The position numbers and the translations under genes are program-made. Positions 18,972 to 28,463 of a stretch of 64,000 bases of DNA are shown here, piece by piece. The stretch comes from Chitinasiproducens palmae. GTDB lineage: Bacteria; Pseudomonadota; Gammaproteobacteria; Burkholderiales; Burkholderiaceae. The notes under the pieces were generated by a model that worked only from the letters and a program-made list of their open reading frames with translations, did no database searches and was not told the origin of the DNA. The DNA lies in contig NZ_FNLO01000008.1 of NCBI RefSeq assembly GCF_900095735.1, positions 186,001 through 250,000 on the forward strand. The letters are read 5' to 3'. How positions within the stretch are numbered: position 1 is the first letter of the stretch; each line of letters opens with the position of its first letter.

Positions 18972-20138
18972 TTATTCCCAGTTGAGTGCGCCGCCGGTCT
19001 GGTATTCGATGACACGCGTCTCGAAGAAGTTGCGCTCCTTCTTCAAGTCGATCATCTCGCTCATCCACGGGAACGGATTCTCTTCATTCGGGAACAGCGT
19101 CTCGAGACCGATCTGCTGGCAACGGCGATTGCAGATGAAACGCAGATAGCTCTTGAACATCGACGCGTTCAGACCCAGCACGCCGCGCGGCATCGTGTCT
19201 TCCGCATAGCGGTATTCGAGATCGACGGCCTTCTTGAACAGCTCGCGAATCTCCTCGCGGAACGCCGGCGTCCACAGTTGCGGTTCCTCGAGCTTGATCT
19301 GGTTGATCAAGTCGATACCGAAATTGCAGTGCATCGACTCGTCGCGCAGGATGTACTGGTACTGCTCGGCGGCACCCGTCATCTTGTTCTGACGACCCAG
19401 GGCAAGGATCTGCGTAAAACCTACATAGAAGAACAAACCTTCCATCACGCAGGCGAAGACGATCAGCGACTTCAACAGTTGCTGATCGGTCTCCAGCGTG
19501 CCGGTCTGGAATCCCGGATCGGTCAGCGTGTCGATGAACGGGATCAGGAACTGATCCTTCGCACGAATCGAATCGATCTCGTTGTACGCGTTGAAGATCT
19601 CGCTCTCGTCCAGACCGAGCGACTCCACGATGTACTGGTAGGCGTGCGTATGGATCGCTTCCTCGAACGCCTGGCGCAGCAGGAACTGCCGGCATTCCGG
19701 CGCCGTGATGTGGCGGTAGGTGCCCAGCACGATGTTGTTCGCGGCCAGGGAATCGGCGGTGGTGAAGAAGCCGAGATTGCGGCGCACGATGCGGCGCTCG
19801 TCCTCGGTCAGACCATTCGGGTCCTTCCACAGCGCGATATCGCGCGACATGTTGATTTCCTGCGGCATCCAGTGGTTCGCGCAGCCGGCCAGATACTTCT
19901 CCCAGGCCCACTTGTACTTGAACGGCACCAGCTGGTTGACGTCGGTCTTGCCGTTGATGATGCGCTTGTCGGCGACGTTCACGCGGCCTTCGCTGGCGGC
20001 GCCGTGCGCGCCGGCGGGCGGCATCGCGATATCGTTCGCGAAGACCTGGCGGGGGCTCATGTCGCGCGCGGGCGCAGCGGCGCCGGCAGCGTTCGATGCG
20101 GATCGCGCGGCGGCGCTTTCTTCATCCCAGTTGAGCAT
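18972..20138 (-). CDS. nrdB: Class Ia ribonucleoside-diphosphate reductase, beta subunit
   Basis: A 388-residue radical-generating subunit. Conserved blocks include [20 protein letters not shown] and [20 protein letters not shown], with di-iron Glu and His ligands, and [10 protein letters not shown] and [17 protein letters not shown] with the later ligands. The first 50 residues are an Ala-rich extension before the core. The C-terminus, which docks on the alpha subunit, ends in QTGGALNWE. It lies 406 bases downstream of nrdA and may share its NrdR-controlled promoter or have one of its own in that gap. Confidence 0.96.
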   Translation of the reverse strand: MLNWDEESAAARSASNAAGAAAPARDMSPRQVFANDIAMPPAGAHGAASEGRVNVADKRIINGKTDVNQLVPFKYKWAWEKYLAGCANHWMPQEINMSRDIALWKDPNGLTEDERRIVRRNLGFFTTADSLAANNIVLGTYRHITAPECRQFLLRQAFEEAIHTHAYQYIVESLGLDESEIFNAYNEIDSIRAKDQFLIPFIDTLTDPGFQTGTLETDQQLLKSLIVFACVMEGLFFYVGFTQILALGRQNKMTGAAEQYQYILRDESMHCNFGIDLINQIKLEEPQLWTPAFREEIRELFKKAVDLEYRYAEDTMPRGVLGLNASMFKSYLRFICNRRCQQIGLETLFPNEENPFPWMSEMIDLKKERNFFETRVIEYQTGGALNWE

Positions 20139-20544
20139 GTGTGTTCACCATCAAATTAGTTCGGGTTGTACCACTTTTTGTCAGGCCGCAAAAGAGCGGT
20201 TCAGGCAAAAAGCAGCGTTCTGCGACGTATTGTCGGCGGCAGCGGCGGCATGGGCCCGGCGCAGAAGCCACGGACCGGCGAGCCCGCCCTTGCACGCATT
20301 CGCGTCCGCCATTCCGGCCCACTTACCGGCCCACCTGCCGGCGCATTCGCCGGCGCGCATCGCGTCCAAGATCGACGCGGCATGGATCGCATCGGCAACG
20401 TCCGCGGCGGCGCGAGCAGGGGCGGCACGTTGCTCGTGCCGGCGTGACCGTTGACGTCGCGCGGTCACTGTCTGGCGGTCGCGGCGCGCGCTGCGTGCCG
20501 CGACCGTCGGCGTCGGCACGCCGTGTGGCGTGCCGGCACCTGTC
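20139..20544. other. Spacer between nrdA and nrdB
   Basis: 406 bases, long for an nrdA-nrdB pair. No open frame in it resembles a protein. It contains the 12-bp repeat array at 20314-20361 and must carry the nrdB ribosome site. I see no clear NrdR box in it. Confidence 0.65.
20314..20361. repeat. Four degenerate 12-bp tandem units
   Basis: Consecutive 12-mers beginning ccggcccactta, ccggcccacctg, ccggcgcattcg and ccggcgcgcatc lie in the nrdA-nrdB spacer. Period is exact while sequence has drifted. Confidence 0.8.
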
Positions 20545-23460
20545 TTACTGGCAGGCTTCGCATTCCTCGAAGCCGGGGTCGCCCGGCCGCATCATGCACA
20601 CCGGACCGGACGCCTCGACGGCATCCGCGGCGACTGCCGGCGCGGCGGCCACCGACGACGACGCATCGCCGGTCGGCACCGCGTTCAGTGCGCCGTGCGC
20701 GACCGTCGATTTCTCGACGTGCGTGGCGGCCATCGTGCGCAGGTAGTACGTGGTCTTCAGGCCGCGCAGCCAGGCGAACTTGTAGACCTCGTCGAGCTTC
20801 TTGCCCGACGCGCCCGCCATGTAGATGTTCAGCGACTGCGACTGGTCGATCCACTTCTGGCGACGCGACGCCGCCTCGACCAGCCACTTCGCGTCGATCT
20901 CGAAGGCGGTCGCATACAGGGCGCGCAGATCGGACGGAATGCGGTCGATGCGCGACACCGTGCCGTCGAAATACTTCAGGTCCGAGATCATCACCTCGTC
21001 CCACATGCCGCGCGCCTTCAGGTCACGCACCAGATGTTCGTTGACCACGGTGAATTCGCCCGACAGGTTCGACTTCACGAACAGGTTCTGGAACGTCGGC
21101 TCGATACAGGCGGACACGCCGATGATGTTCGAGATGGTGGCCGTCGGTGCGATCGCCACGCAGTTCGAATTGCGCATGCCGTGCTCCGCGATACGCTCGC
21201 GCAGCGCGCTCCAGTCCATTGCCGACGAGCGGTCGACTTCCAGATAGCCGCCACGCGCCTGCGCCAGCAGGTCGATCGAATCCTGCGGCAGGATGCCCCG
21301 GTCCCACAGCGAACCGCGGTAGCTCGCATAGCGGCCGCGCTCCTCGGCGAGTTCCGTCGACGCGTAGTACGCGTAGTAGCAGACGGCTTCCATCGAGCGG
21401 TCCGCGAACGCGACCGCCTCGTCGGACGCGTACGGGACGCGCAGCGTGTGCAGGCAGTCCTGGAAGCCCATGATGCCGAGGCCGACCGGACGATGCCTCA
21501 GGTTCGAGTTACGCGCCTTGTTGACCGCGTAGTAGTTGATGTCGACCACGTTGTCGAGCATCCGCATCGCGGTGCGCACCGTGCGCTCCAGCTTCGCGTG
21601 GTCGAGTTCGTAACCGCCGTCGACCGCCTTCAGGTGGGCGACGAGGTTGACCGAGCCGAGGTTGCAGACGGCGATCTCGGACTCGCTGGTGTTCAGCGTG
21701 ATTTCCGTGCACAGGTTCGACGAATGCACGACACCGGCGTGCTGCTGCGGCGAGCGCACGTTGCACGGATCCTTGAACGTGATCCACGGGTGGCCGGTCT
21801 CGAACAGCATGCCGAGCATCTTGCGCCACAGTTGCAGGGCCGGGATCTTGCGGAACAGCTTGATCTCGCCGCGCGCGACGCGCGCTTCGTAGCCAAGGTA
21901 AGCGGCCTCGAATTCGCTGCCGAACTTGTCGTGCAGATCCGGGCAGGTCGAGGGCGAGAACAGGGTCCACTCGCCGGCTTCCATGACCCGCTTCATGAAC
22001 AGGTCGGGCACCCAGTTGGCCGTGTTCATGTCGTGCGTGCGGCGACGGTCGTCGCCGGTGTTCTTGCGCAGCTCCAGGAACTCCTCGATGTCGAGGTGCC
22101 ACGTTTCGAGATAGGCGCACACCGCGCCCTTGCGCTTGCCGCCCTGGTTGACCGCCACGGCGGTGTCGTTGACCACTTTCAGGAACGGCACCACGCCCTG
22201 CGACTTGCCGTTGGTGCCCTTGATGTGCGAGCCCAGTGCGCGCACGCGGGTCCAGTCGTTGCCCAGGCCGCCGGCGAACTTCGACAGCAGCGCATTGTCC
22301 TTCAGCGCCTCGTAGATGCCGTCGAGGTCGTCCGACACGGTGGTCAGATAGCACGACGACAGCTGCGAGCGACGCGTACCCGAGTTGAACAGCGTCGGCG
22401 TCGAGCTCATGAAGTCGAAGCGCGACAGCACATTGTAGAACTCGATCGCCCGCGTCTCGCGGTCGACTTCCTGCAGCGCGAGGCCCATCGCGACGCGCAT
22501 GAAGAACGCCTGCGGCAGTTCGATGCGGACCTGATCGACGTGCAGGAAGTAGCGGTCGTACAGGGTTTGCAGACCGAGATAGCCGAACTGCAGGTCGCGG
22601 CTCGCGTCGAGCGCGGCCGCCAGACGCGGCAGGTCGAATTGCAGCAGGCGCTCGTCGAGCAGTTCGGCGTCGACGCCACGCTTCAGGAATTGCGGGAAAT
22701 AGTCGAGGTAACGCTCGCCCATCGACTCCTGCTTCACTTCCTCGCCCAGCACTTCGTGGCGGATCGTGTGCAGCAGCAGCCGTGCGGTGACCTGGGAATA
22801 GGCCGGATCGCGTTCGATGCGGGTCCGCGAAGCCAGGATGGCCGACTCGTAGACCTGCGCCATCGGCACGCCGTCGTACAGGTTCTTCAGCGTTTCCTTG
22901 AGGATCGGCTCGGCCGACACCGCTTCGCCAAGATCCGCACACGCGGACTCGATTACGTGCGTGAGCGCGGCCATGTCGAGCGGCCGGGTCACGCCGCCGT
23001 CGACCACGTTCAGCGTCGGCCCCTGGGTGGCCGGCGCCGGTTGGTTGGCACGCTCCTGCGCCCGCTTTTCACGGTAGAGCACGTAGGCCCGCGCGACGTT
23101 GTGCTCGCCGGCGCGCATCAGCGCCAGTTCGACCTGATCCTGGATGTCTTCGATATGGAAGGTGCCGCCATTCGGCCGGCTGCGCAGCAGCGCCCGGACT
23201 ACGCTCTGGGTCAGTTGGTCGACCAGCTCGCGCACACGCGCGGAAGCTGCGCCCTGACCACCGTTGACAGCGAGAAAGGCCTTGGTGACCGCGATGGCGA
23301 TCTTGGCAGGCTCGAACGACACCACCGATCCGTTGCGGCGGATCACCTTGTGCTGCGGGTACGACGCCGCGGCCGGCGCCTCGTCCGCCGCGCCGCTGCC
23401 GGGCAGGCCTGCGCGCGCGCCTTCGGAACGCGATGTCGTCACATTCTCGGTCGTTTGCAT
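20545..23460 (-). CDS. nrdA: Class Ia ribonucleoside-diphosphate reductase, alpha subunit
   Basis: A 971-residue catalytic subunit that reduces NDPs to dNDPs. An ATP-cone allosteric domain near residues 35-125 begins KVIRRNGSVVSFEPAKIAIA. The catalytic barrel includes FNSGTRRSQLSSCYL, with an active-site Cys, VHSSNLCTEITLNTSESEIA with the radical-cysteine region, and RPVGLGIMGFQDCL. The C-terminal redox pair lies in GFEECEACQ. The length is in the range of betaproteobacterial class Ia enzymes. It is the first gene of the nrdA-nrdB unit and has two NrdR-like boxes about 240-280 bases upstream. Confidence 0.97.
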   Translation of the reverse strand: MQTTENVTTSRSEGARAGLPGSGAADEAPAAASYPQHKVIRRNGSVVSFEPAKIAIAVTKAFLAVNGGQGAASARVRELVDQLTQSVVRALLRSRPNGGTFHIEDIQDQVELALMRAGEHNVARAYVLYREKRAQERANQPAPATQGPTLNVVDGGVTRPLDMAALTHVIESACADLGEAVSAEPILKETLKNLYDGVPMAQVYESAILASRTRIERDPAYSQVTARLLLHTIRHEVLGEEVKQESMGERYLDYFPQFLKRGVDAELLDERLLQFDLPRLAAALDASRDLQFGYLGLQTLYDRYFLHVDQVRIELPQAFFMRVAMGLALQEVDRETRAIEFYNVLSRFDFMSSTPTLFNSGTRRSQLSSCYLTTVSDDLDGIYEALKDNALLSKFAGGLGNDWTRVRALGSHIKGTNGKSQGVVPFLKVVNDTAVAVNQGGKRKGAVCAYLETWHLDIEEFLELRKNTGDDRRRTHDMNTANWVPDLFMKRVMEAGEWTLFSPSTCPDLHDKFGSEFEAAYLGYEARVARGEIKLFRKIPALQLWRKMLGMLFETGHPWITFKDPCNVRSPQQHAGVVHSSNLCTEITLNTSESEIAVCNLGSVNLVAHLKAVDGGYELDHAKLERTVRTAMRMLDNVVDINYYAVNKARNSNLRHRPVGLGIMGFQDCLHTLRVPYASDEAVAFADRSMEAVCYYAYYASTELAEERGRYASYRGSLWDRGILPQDSIDLLAQARGGYLEVDRSSAMDWSALRERIAEHGMRNSNCVAIAPTATISNIIGVSACIEPTFQNLFVKSNLSGEFTVVNEHLVRDLKARGMWDEVMISDLKYFDGTVSRIDRIPSDLRALYATAFEIDAKWLVEAASRRQKWIDQSQSLNIYMAGASGKKLDEVYKFAWLRGLKTTYYLRTMAATHVEKSTVAHGALNAVPTGDASSSVAAAPAVAADAVEASGPVCMMRPGDPGFEECEACQ

Positions 23461-23901
23461 AGTGAAGAACTCCTGAAGTCAATGCGATCGACGACCGGGC
23501 TCGGTCGTCGGATGGCTACTGCTGAATACGTCTCGGGCCTGCTCGGAATGGTGCGGTGAAGCACCAATCAGCGATACGGCGGAGCGCTTGCGTCGCAGGC
23601 TCGTCCGCTGTCACGGACAAGCCGAAAGATGGTGCGAAAAACGCGTCACAAGTGCTTGATACAGCGCTAGAAACTATTTGGCTGCTCAATGATTGAGCAC
23701 AACATCTTGTGGGGAAGCGCCTCTCAAGCACAAAGTATAGCGCCTATTGCGTCGGGCGCCACCACTTTTGCACGGCTCTGGAAAGAGGCATTCGGCGCTG
23801 CTGTGTCGCCGCCACATAGGGAGCCGGCCGGCTTGACGGCACCGACGTTTTCAAGTGTGCGAGGGGGGCCGCTGGCCGAGCGGAACGCGGCGCGCGTTGC
23901 G
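23461..23901. other. Upstream region of nrdA and 3' flank of ampD
   Basis: 441 bases with no credible gene. The nrdA-proximal half holds the putative nrdA promoter, two NrdR-type boxes and a 7-1-7 palindrome at 23684-23698 (gctcaatgattgagc). The rest flanks the ampD stop. Confidence 0.7.
23697..23743 (-). promoter_or_regulatory. Two NrdR-like boxes and a -10 element upstream of nrdA
   Basis: gCACAACATCTTGTGg at 23697-23712 and gCACAAAGTATAGcgc at 23728-23743 both fit the NrdR box pattern CACwAnnnnTwG and are spaced 31 bases start to start, about three helical turns, as in known NrdR targets. A TATACT -10-like hexamer for minus-strand transcription lies inside the upstream box (23734-23739). 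NrdR represses reductase genes when dNTP or ATP status is sufficient; binding here is inferred. Confidence 0.72.
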
Positions 23902-24678
23902 TCAGACAGGACCGGCGGGGGTCGGCTGGAAGGGGAAGAAAGCCGGCGGCAACGCCAGTGCATCGCGCAGACGCTGCCAATCGAAACAGGGACCGGGGTC
24001 GGTCTTGCGTCCCGGCGCAATGTCGCTGTGGCCGGCCAAGGCGTCGATCGGATGGCAGGCGAGCAAGCGCTTGCACAGCCCCGCCAGCGCCGCATACTGC
24101 GCGTCAGTGAACGGCAGCTCGTCGGTGCCTTCGAGTTCGATCCCGATCGAGAAGTCGTTGCAGCGCTCCCGTCCCTCGAATGACGAGACGCCGGCATGCC
24201 AGGCACGCTGCTCGGTCGGCACGAACTGCGTCACGTCACCGCTGCGAGCAATCAGGAAGTGCGCGGAGACGCGCACGCCGGCGATCGCCGGATAGAACGG
24301 GTCCGCCTGCGGATCGAGCGTATTCGTGAACAACCGGGCCACGTCGCCGGTGCCGAACCGCCCCGGCGGCAAGCTGATGTTATGGATCACGAGCAGGCTG
24401 GCGACCGCACCGGCCGGCCGCGCATCGGCATTCGGCGAGACGACGTGCGCGATACCCGTCAGCCAACCGGACCGCAGGTCGGCGGCCTCGACTGCCGTCG
24501 CGGCTGCCACGGCGTCGGGCGCCGCCGCGCCGGACGACGCCACGTCCGCCGCCGCAGCGGCGGTTGCAGCGGCACTCGCATCGGAAGCGGCACCGGAAGT
24601 GGCACCGGACGTTGCACCGCTTGCCGCCGCGGCCGACGCCACGCAGGCGTCCGGCACGGCCCCGGGCTGCACGGTCAT
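23902..24678 (-). CDS. ampD: 1,6-anhydro-N-acetylmuramyl-L-alanine amidase
   Basis: The start at 24678 overlaps the preceding gene's stop (ATGA) and gives 258 residues. Residues from about 85 on are an Amidase_2 domain: SLLVIHNISLPPG with a zinc-binding His, EQRAWHAGVSSFEGRERCND, FSIGIELEGTDELPFT, and AGHSDIAPGRKTDPGPCFDW with the remaining zinc ligands. AmpD cleaves anhydro-muropeptides in the cytoplasm during cell-wall recycling. Before the domain lies an unusual Ala/Ser/Thr-rich segment of about 60 residues (8-70) containing SGATSGATSGA; it lacks a convincing signal peptide. Confidence 0.93.
   Translation of the reverse strand: MTVQPGAVPDACVASAAAASGATSGATSGAASDASAAATAAAAADVASSGAAAPDAVAAATAVEAADLRSGWLTGIAHVVSPNADARPAGAVASLLVIHNISLPPGRFGTGDVARLFTNTLDPQADPFYPAIAGVRVSAHFLIARSGDVTQFVPTEQRAWHAGVSSFEGRERCNDFSIGIELEGTDELPFTDAQYAALAGLCKRLLACHPIDALAGHSDIAPGRKTDPGPCFDWQRLRDALALPPAFFPFQPTPAGPV
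24566..24625. repeat. About five degenerate 12-bp units inside ampD
   Basis: Units such as gcaccggaagtg and gcaccggacgtt repeat with period 12 and encode the SGAT repeats of the AmpD N-terminal extension. Confidence 0.8.
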
Positions 24679-24941
24679 CGCTGCGCGCTGCGCTGCCGTT
24701 GCAGGAACCGGTCCGCATGCTCGCCGCAGCAGAACGACCGCCCGGCCGCACTGACACTCTGGCTCGCCGGCGAGAACGTTCCGCATTCGGCACAGGCCAC
24801 CATCGGCTCGCTCAGCCGGCGCCCGGCGCCGCCGGACGCAGCGGTCCGCGTGGCCTGGACCGCTGCGAGCGCGCGCTGCCAGCGCTTCCATAGCCATACG
24901 GCGGCGAAGATCAGGACCAGGAGAAGAAGCAGGCGCGGCAT
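24675..24941 (-). CDS. PP0621-family small membrane protein with Cys motif
   Basis: An 88-residue protein with one N-terminal membrane segment (MPRLLLLLVLIFAAVWLW). A cytoplasmic or periplasmic tail follows with a possible metal-binding CAECG and, 20 residues later, FCCGEH. This pattern fits the PP0621 family, conserved beside ampD in betaproteobacteria; its function is not known to me. The stop overlaps the ampD ATG by 4 bases, so the two are translationally coupled. Confidence 0.8.
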   Translation of the reverse strand: MPRLLLLLVLIFAAVWLWKRWQRALAAVQATRTAASGGAGRRLSEPMVACAECGTFSPASQSVSAAGRSFCCGEHADRFLQRQRSAQR

Positions 24942-25109
24942 GATGGCTATCGGATGATCGGCTGCGAAGGAAGCGTCGGCACTTCAGGCGGTGTAAACGA
25001 GCGAATCAAGGAAACGGGCGCGACTCACGCGTGCTCCGGCGCGAACGGGGACGATCATCGTCGCGCATGCATGTGACGCGCATCGGTGCGCGGCTGTGCC
25101 GCAGGCGCG

Positions 25110-25991
25110 TCAGACAACCGGCCGGTGGAGCAGTACCTCGAGGACGAAGCGGCTGCCGACGTAGGCCAGCAGCAACGCAACGAACGATGCCAGAACCCAG
25201 CGCAGCGCCGCCCTGCCCCGCCAGCCACGGAGTCGCCGTCCCACCAGCACGCTGCCGAACATGAGCCATGACAACAGCGCGAAGACGGTCTTGTGATCAA
25301 GCACGAACGGCCGGCCGAGCAGCTGCTCGCTGAACGCGACCCCGGAAATCAGCGTCGCGGTCAGCGCCAGGAAACCCGCGCCGATCAAGCGGAACAGCAG
25401 GCGCTCCATCGTCAGCAACGGCGGCAGCGTTGCCAGCCAGCCGCCCAGCCAACGGTCGCCGACGCTACGCTCGACCGGTCGCTGCAGGCGACGCCCGACC
25501 CACAGCATCAGCAGCGCGTGCAGTGCCGCGATCGCCAGCAGGCCGTAGGCCAGATTGGCGATCAGGAAGTGCACCTTGAACATCGGATCCGCCGCGTAGG
25601 ACAGCACCCGGACGCCGCCGAACAGGGCCGGCAGCAGGCTGGCCACGCAGGCCGCGGGCAACAGCAGCAGCGCCATCGTGTCCAGCGGGAAGAACAGGCT
25701 CTCGACCCAATAGATGCCCACGCCCAGCCACAGCATGGCCGACAGTGCATAGGCGAAGCCGAACACCATGCTGTCGGCCGGGAAGATCGTCGCGTGCAGC
25801 AGCACGCCGTGCGCGGCCAGCGCCACGGCGACCGCTCCGCGCACGATCGGCGGCGCGACGAACGCGTGCGACGGCGCGCCGGGCGTCGCGAGCAGCGAGG
25901 CGGCGGTACCGCCCAGCGCACGCAGCCGCCAGACGTAAAGCGACGCGCCGGCATAGAGAAGAGCCGTCAGCGCATACAGTACAATTATCAT
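25110..25991 (-). CDS. YpjD/CcsA-type inner-membrane protein (cytochrome c assembly family)
   Basis: A 293-residue polytopic membrane protein with about eight hydrophobic segments. It matches the CcsA/ResC/CcmC-like cytochrome c assembly domain in its YpjD form, usually next to ffh. HKTVFALLSWLMFGSVLVGR near residue 230 and HFLIANLAYGLLAIAALHAL carry the His residues of the family, which may coordinate haem. Whether it handles haem in this organism is inferred. It is divergent from ffh with 87 bases between. Confidence 0.83.
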   Translation of the reverse strand: MIIVLYALTALLYAGASLYVWRLRALGGTAASLLATPGAPSHAFVAPPIVRGAVAVALAAHGVLLHATIFPADSMVFGFAYALSAMLWLGVGIYWVESLFFPLDTMALLLLPAACVASLLPALFGGVRVLSYAADPMFKVHFLIANLAYGLLAIAALHALLMLWVGRRLQRPVERSVGDRWLGGWLATLPPLLTMERLLFRLIGAGFLALTATLISGVAFSEQLLGRPFVLDHKTVFALLSWLMFGSVLVGRRLRGWRGRAALRWVLASFVALLLAYVGSRFVLEVLLHRPVV

Positions 25992-26078
25992 GTTCGAAGT
26001 CTACACCACCGCCGAGGCCTGACGGATCGCGATCCCTGCGCGAGCGCCGCCGGCCACGGCCCCACCTGCGGTCCCCCG

Positions 26079-27446
26079 ATGCTCGACAATCTTACTCAAC
26101 GCATGGCGCGCGTCGTCAAGACGCTGCGCGGCGAAGCCCGTCTGACCGAAGCCAATATGCAGGACATGTTGCGCGAGGTCCGGCTGGCCCTGCTCGAGGC
26201 CGACGTGGCGCTGCCCGTCGTGCGCGACTTCATCGCGAAGATCCGCGACAAGGCGCTCGGCGAGGAAGTCGTCGGCTCGCTCACCCCGGGCCAGGCGCTG
26301 GTGGCGGTGGTGCAGCGCGAGCTGACCGCGCTGATGGGCGGCGACTACGACGGCCAGGCTGCGCCGTTGAACCTGTCCGTGTCGCCGCCGGCGATCATCC
26401 TGATGGCCGGCCTGCAAGGCGCCGGCAAGACCACCACCGTCGGCAAGCTGGCGCGCCTGCTGCGCGAAACGCAGAAGAAGAAGGTGCTGACGGTCTCCTG
26501 CGACGTCTACCGCCCGGCCGCGATCGCGCAGCTGAAGACGGTCACCGAACAGGTGGGCGCCGAATTCTTCCCGTCCACGCCGGACCAGACGCCGCTCGAC
26601 ATCGCGCGCGGCGCGGTGGACTGGGCCAAGCGCCACTTCCACGACGTGCTGATCGTCGACACGGCCGGCCGGCTCGGCATCGACGAGGCGATGATGCAGG
26701 AGATCACCGCCCTGAATCAGGCGCTGCGTCCCGCTGAAACGCTGTTCGTGGTCGACGCGATGCTCGGTCAGGATGCGATCAACACCGCCAAGGCGTTCAA
26801 CGAGGCACTGCCGCTGACCGGCGTGGTGCTGACCAAGCTCGACGGCGACTCGCGCGGCGGCGCCGCGTTGTCGGTCCGGCACGTCACCGGCAAACCGATC
26901 AAGTTCGTCGGTGTCGGCGAAAAGCTCGACGGCCTGGAGGTGTTCCACCCGGACCGGATGGCAAGCCGGATCCTCGGCATGGGCGACATCCTGGCGCTGG
27001 TCGAGGACGCGCAGCGCGGCGTGGACATGAAGGCCGCGCAGAAGCTGGCGGACAAGGTCAAGAAAGGCGGCGACTTCGATCTCAACGACTTCGGCGCCCA
27101 GTTGGGCCAGATGAAGAAGATGGGGGGCCTGTCGACGCTGCTCGACAAGCTGCCCGCGCAGTTCCAGCAGGCAGCGGGCAACGCCGACATGAGCGGCGCG
27201 GAGAAACAGCTGCGCCGCATGGAAGGGATCATCCAGTCGATGACGCCGACCGAACGGGCAAAGCCGGATCTCATCAAGGCCAGCCGCAAGCGACGCATCG
27301 CGGCGGGCGCCGGCGTCCAGGTGCAGGACGTCAACCGCATGCTGGCACAGTTCGAACAGATGCGCGGCATGATGAAAAAGCTCAAAGGCGGTAATCTGGG
27401 CAAGATGATGCGCGGCATGCGGGGCATGATGCCGGGCATGCGCTGA
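26079..27446 (+). CDS. ffh: Signal recognition particle protein, SRP54 GTPase
   Basis: A 455-residue SRP GTPase that, with 4.5S RNA, brings inner-membrane proteins to FtsY and the Sec translocon. The N domain begins MLDNLTQRMARVVKTLRGEA. G motifs are GLQGAGKTTTVGKLA near residue 107, the DTAGRLGIDE switch and TKLDGDSRGGAAL. The C-terminal M domain is Met-rich, ending MMKKLKGGNLGKMMRGMRG and so on. The frame is open upstream to 25293, but that segment overlaps the divergent ypjD-like gene. The ATG at 26079 gives the normal family start. Confidence 0.97.
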   Translation: MLDNLTQRMARVVKTLRGEARLTEANMQDMLREVRLALLEADVALPVVRDFIAKIRDKALGEEVVGSLTPGQALVAVVQRELTALMGGDYDGQAAPLNLSVSPPAIILMAGLQGAGKTTTVGKLARLLRETQKKKVLTVSCDVYRPAAIAQLKTVTEQVGAEFFPSTPDQTPLDIARGAVDWAKRHFHDVLIVDTAGRLGIDEAMMQEITALNQALRPAETLFVVDAMLGQDAINTAKAFNEALPLTGVVLTKLDGDSRGGAALSVRHVTGKPIKFVGVGEKLDGLEVFHPDRMASRILGMGDILALVEDAQRGVDMKAAQKLADKVKKGGDFDLNDFGAQLGQMKKMGGLSTLLDKLPAQFQQAAGNADMSGAEKQLRRMEGIIQSMTPTERAKPDLIKASRKRRIAAGAGVQVQDVNRMLAQFEQMRGMMKKLKGGNLGKMMRGMRGMMPGMR

Positions 27447-27588
27447 GCCAGGCGCTTGGCCGGGGCGGCATGCAGAGCCGTCGCCCCCGGCCAAGCCGCT
27501 TCAGCGCCCCGCAGCGCGCCAGCCCTCGCGCTTGCGCCGCGATTCCACGATACCGCACCACGTCAGACCCACGTCCTGAAGCCGAACC

Positions 27589-28134
27589 ATGACACGCGAA
27601 GAAGCGTTCGACCTGTTGCAGCAATCCGAGGAGGTGATTTCCGCCGAAACCGTCTCGGCCGCGATCGATGAAATGGCGCGCGCGATCGGCGCATCGATCG
27701 GCGAGGAGTTCCCGCTCGTGCTGTCGGTGATGGGGGGCGCCGCGGTCTTCACCGGCCTGTTGCTTCCCAAGCTCGACTTTCCGCTGGAATTCGACTACAT
27801 CCACCTCACCCGCTACCGCACCGGCCTGCACGGCGGCGAGATGCAATGGCGCGTCGCGCCGGGGGAATCGGTGAAGGACCGCACCGTGCTGGTGCTAGAC
27901 GACATTCTCGACGAAGGCGAGACCATGGCCGCGATTCGCGACAAGATCGTCTCGCTCGGCGCGCGGCGCTGCCTGTCGGCGGTACTGTGCGAAAAGACGA
28001 AAAGCGCGGCCAAGCCGCTGCGCCCGGACTTCGTCGGCGTGGAAGTGCCGGACCGCTATGTGTTCGGCTGCGGCATGGACGTCAGGGGATATTGGCGCAA
28101 TCTGCCGACGATTCGCAGCGTCGAGAAGCGCTGA
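27589..28134 (+). CDS. hpt: Hypoxanthine-guanine phosphoribosyltransferase
   Basis: A 181-residue purine salvage enzyme that joins hypoxanthine or guanine to PRPP. The PRPP-binding signature VLVLDDILDEGETMAAI lies near residue 104, FPLEFDYIHLTRYR supplies the flexible-loop region, and VPDRYVFGCGMDVRGYWRNL closes the purine site. The length is typical. Purine preference cannot be set from sequence alone. It stands 142 bases after ffh and ends before a terminator at 28246-28274. Confidence 0.92.
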   Translation: MTREEAFDLLQQSEEVISAETVSAAIDEMARAIGASIGEEFPLVLSVMGGAAVFTGLLLPKLDFPLEFDYIHLTRYRTGLHGGEMQWRVAPGESVKDRTVLVLDDILDEGETMAAIRDKIVSLGARRCLSAVLCEKTKSAAKPLRPDFVGVEVPDRYVFGCGMDVRGYWRNLPTIRSVEKR

Positions 28135-28149
28135 GAGCGGCACGAGCAA

Positions 28150-28191
28150 GGCGGCATGAATCCGGCGGCATGAATCCGGCGGCATGAATCC
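28150..28191. repeat. Three exact 14-bp tandem units after hpt
   Basis: ggcggcatgaatcc is repeated three times without change, 15 bases after the hpt stop. Exact identity suggests recent expansion. Confidence 0.93.
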
Positions 28192-28245
28192 GGACGGTAC
28201 TGCGGTCTCGTGGCCGTAAGAACGTGTTCCAGGACCGCGTCGCGT

Positions 28246-28274
28246 AAAAAAAAGCCGGCAATGCCGGCTCTTTT
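28246..28274. terminator. Two-way rho-independent terminator between hpt and proS
   Basis: agccggc and gccggct pair across a 3-base loop. The plus strand has tttt after ct; the minus strand has eight T residues, so it should be stronger for proS. Confidence 0.85.
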
Positions 28275-28463
28275 CTCATGTAAGGTTCTCTCTGACGGCT
28301 CGACCGCACCGTTCCCGCTGCGCCGGCTGCGACGGGTGTGTCGAACCGCGGCTATCGTTGTAAGCCGCTTGCGCAGGCCGCCTTCCATCGGTCGGTGCAG
28401 TCACGCCGCGCCAATCGTGCCGGCTCGCCGCGCCGACGGACGCGGGCGAGCGCGTGCCACCGA

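Larger units (their letters stand above)
28135..28463. other. Convergent spacer between hpt and proS
   Basis: 329 bases with a 14-bp tandem repeat right after hpt, a two-way terminator near the middle and no credible gene. Confidence 0.7.

Noticed and set aside
20530-23559. A 1009-residue frame antisense to nrdA
   Set aside because: Long antisense frames are common in high-GC genes. It has no family signature, while nrdA on the other strand is complete.
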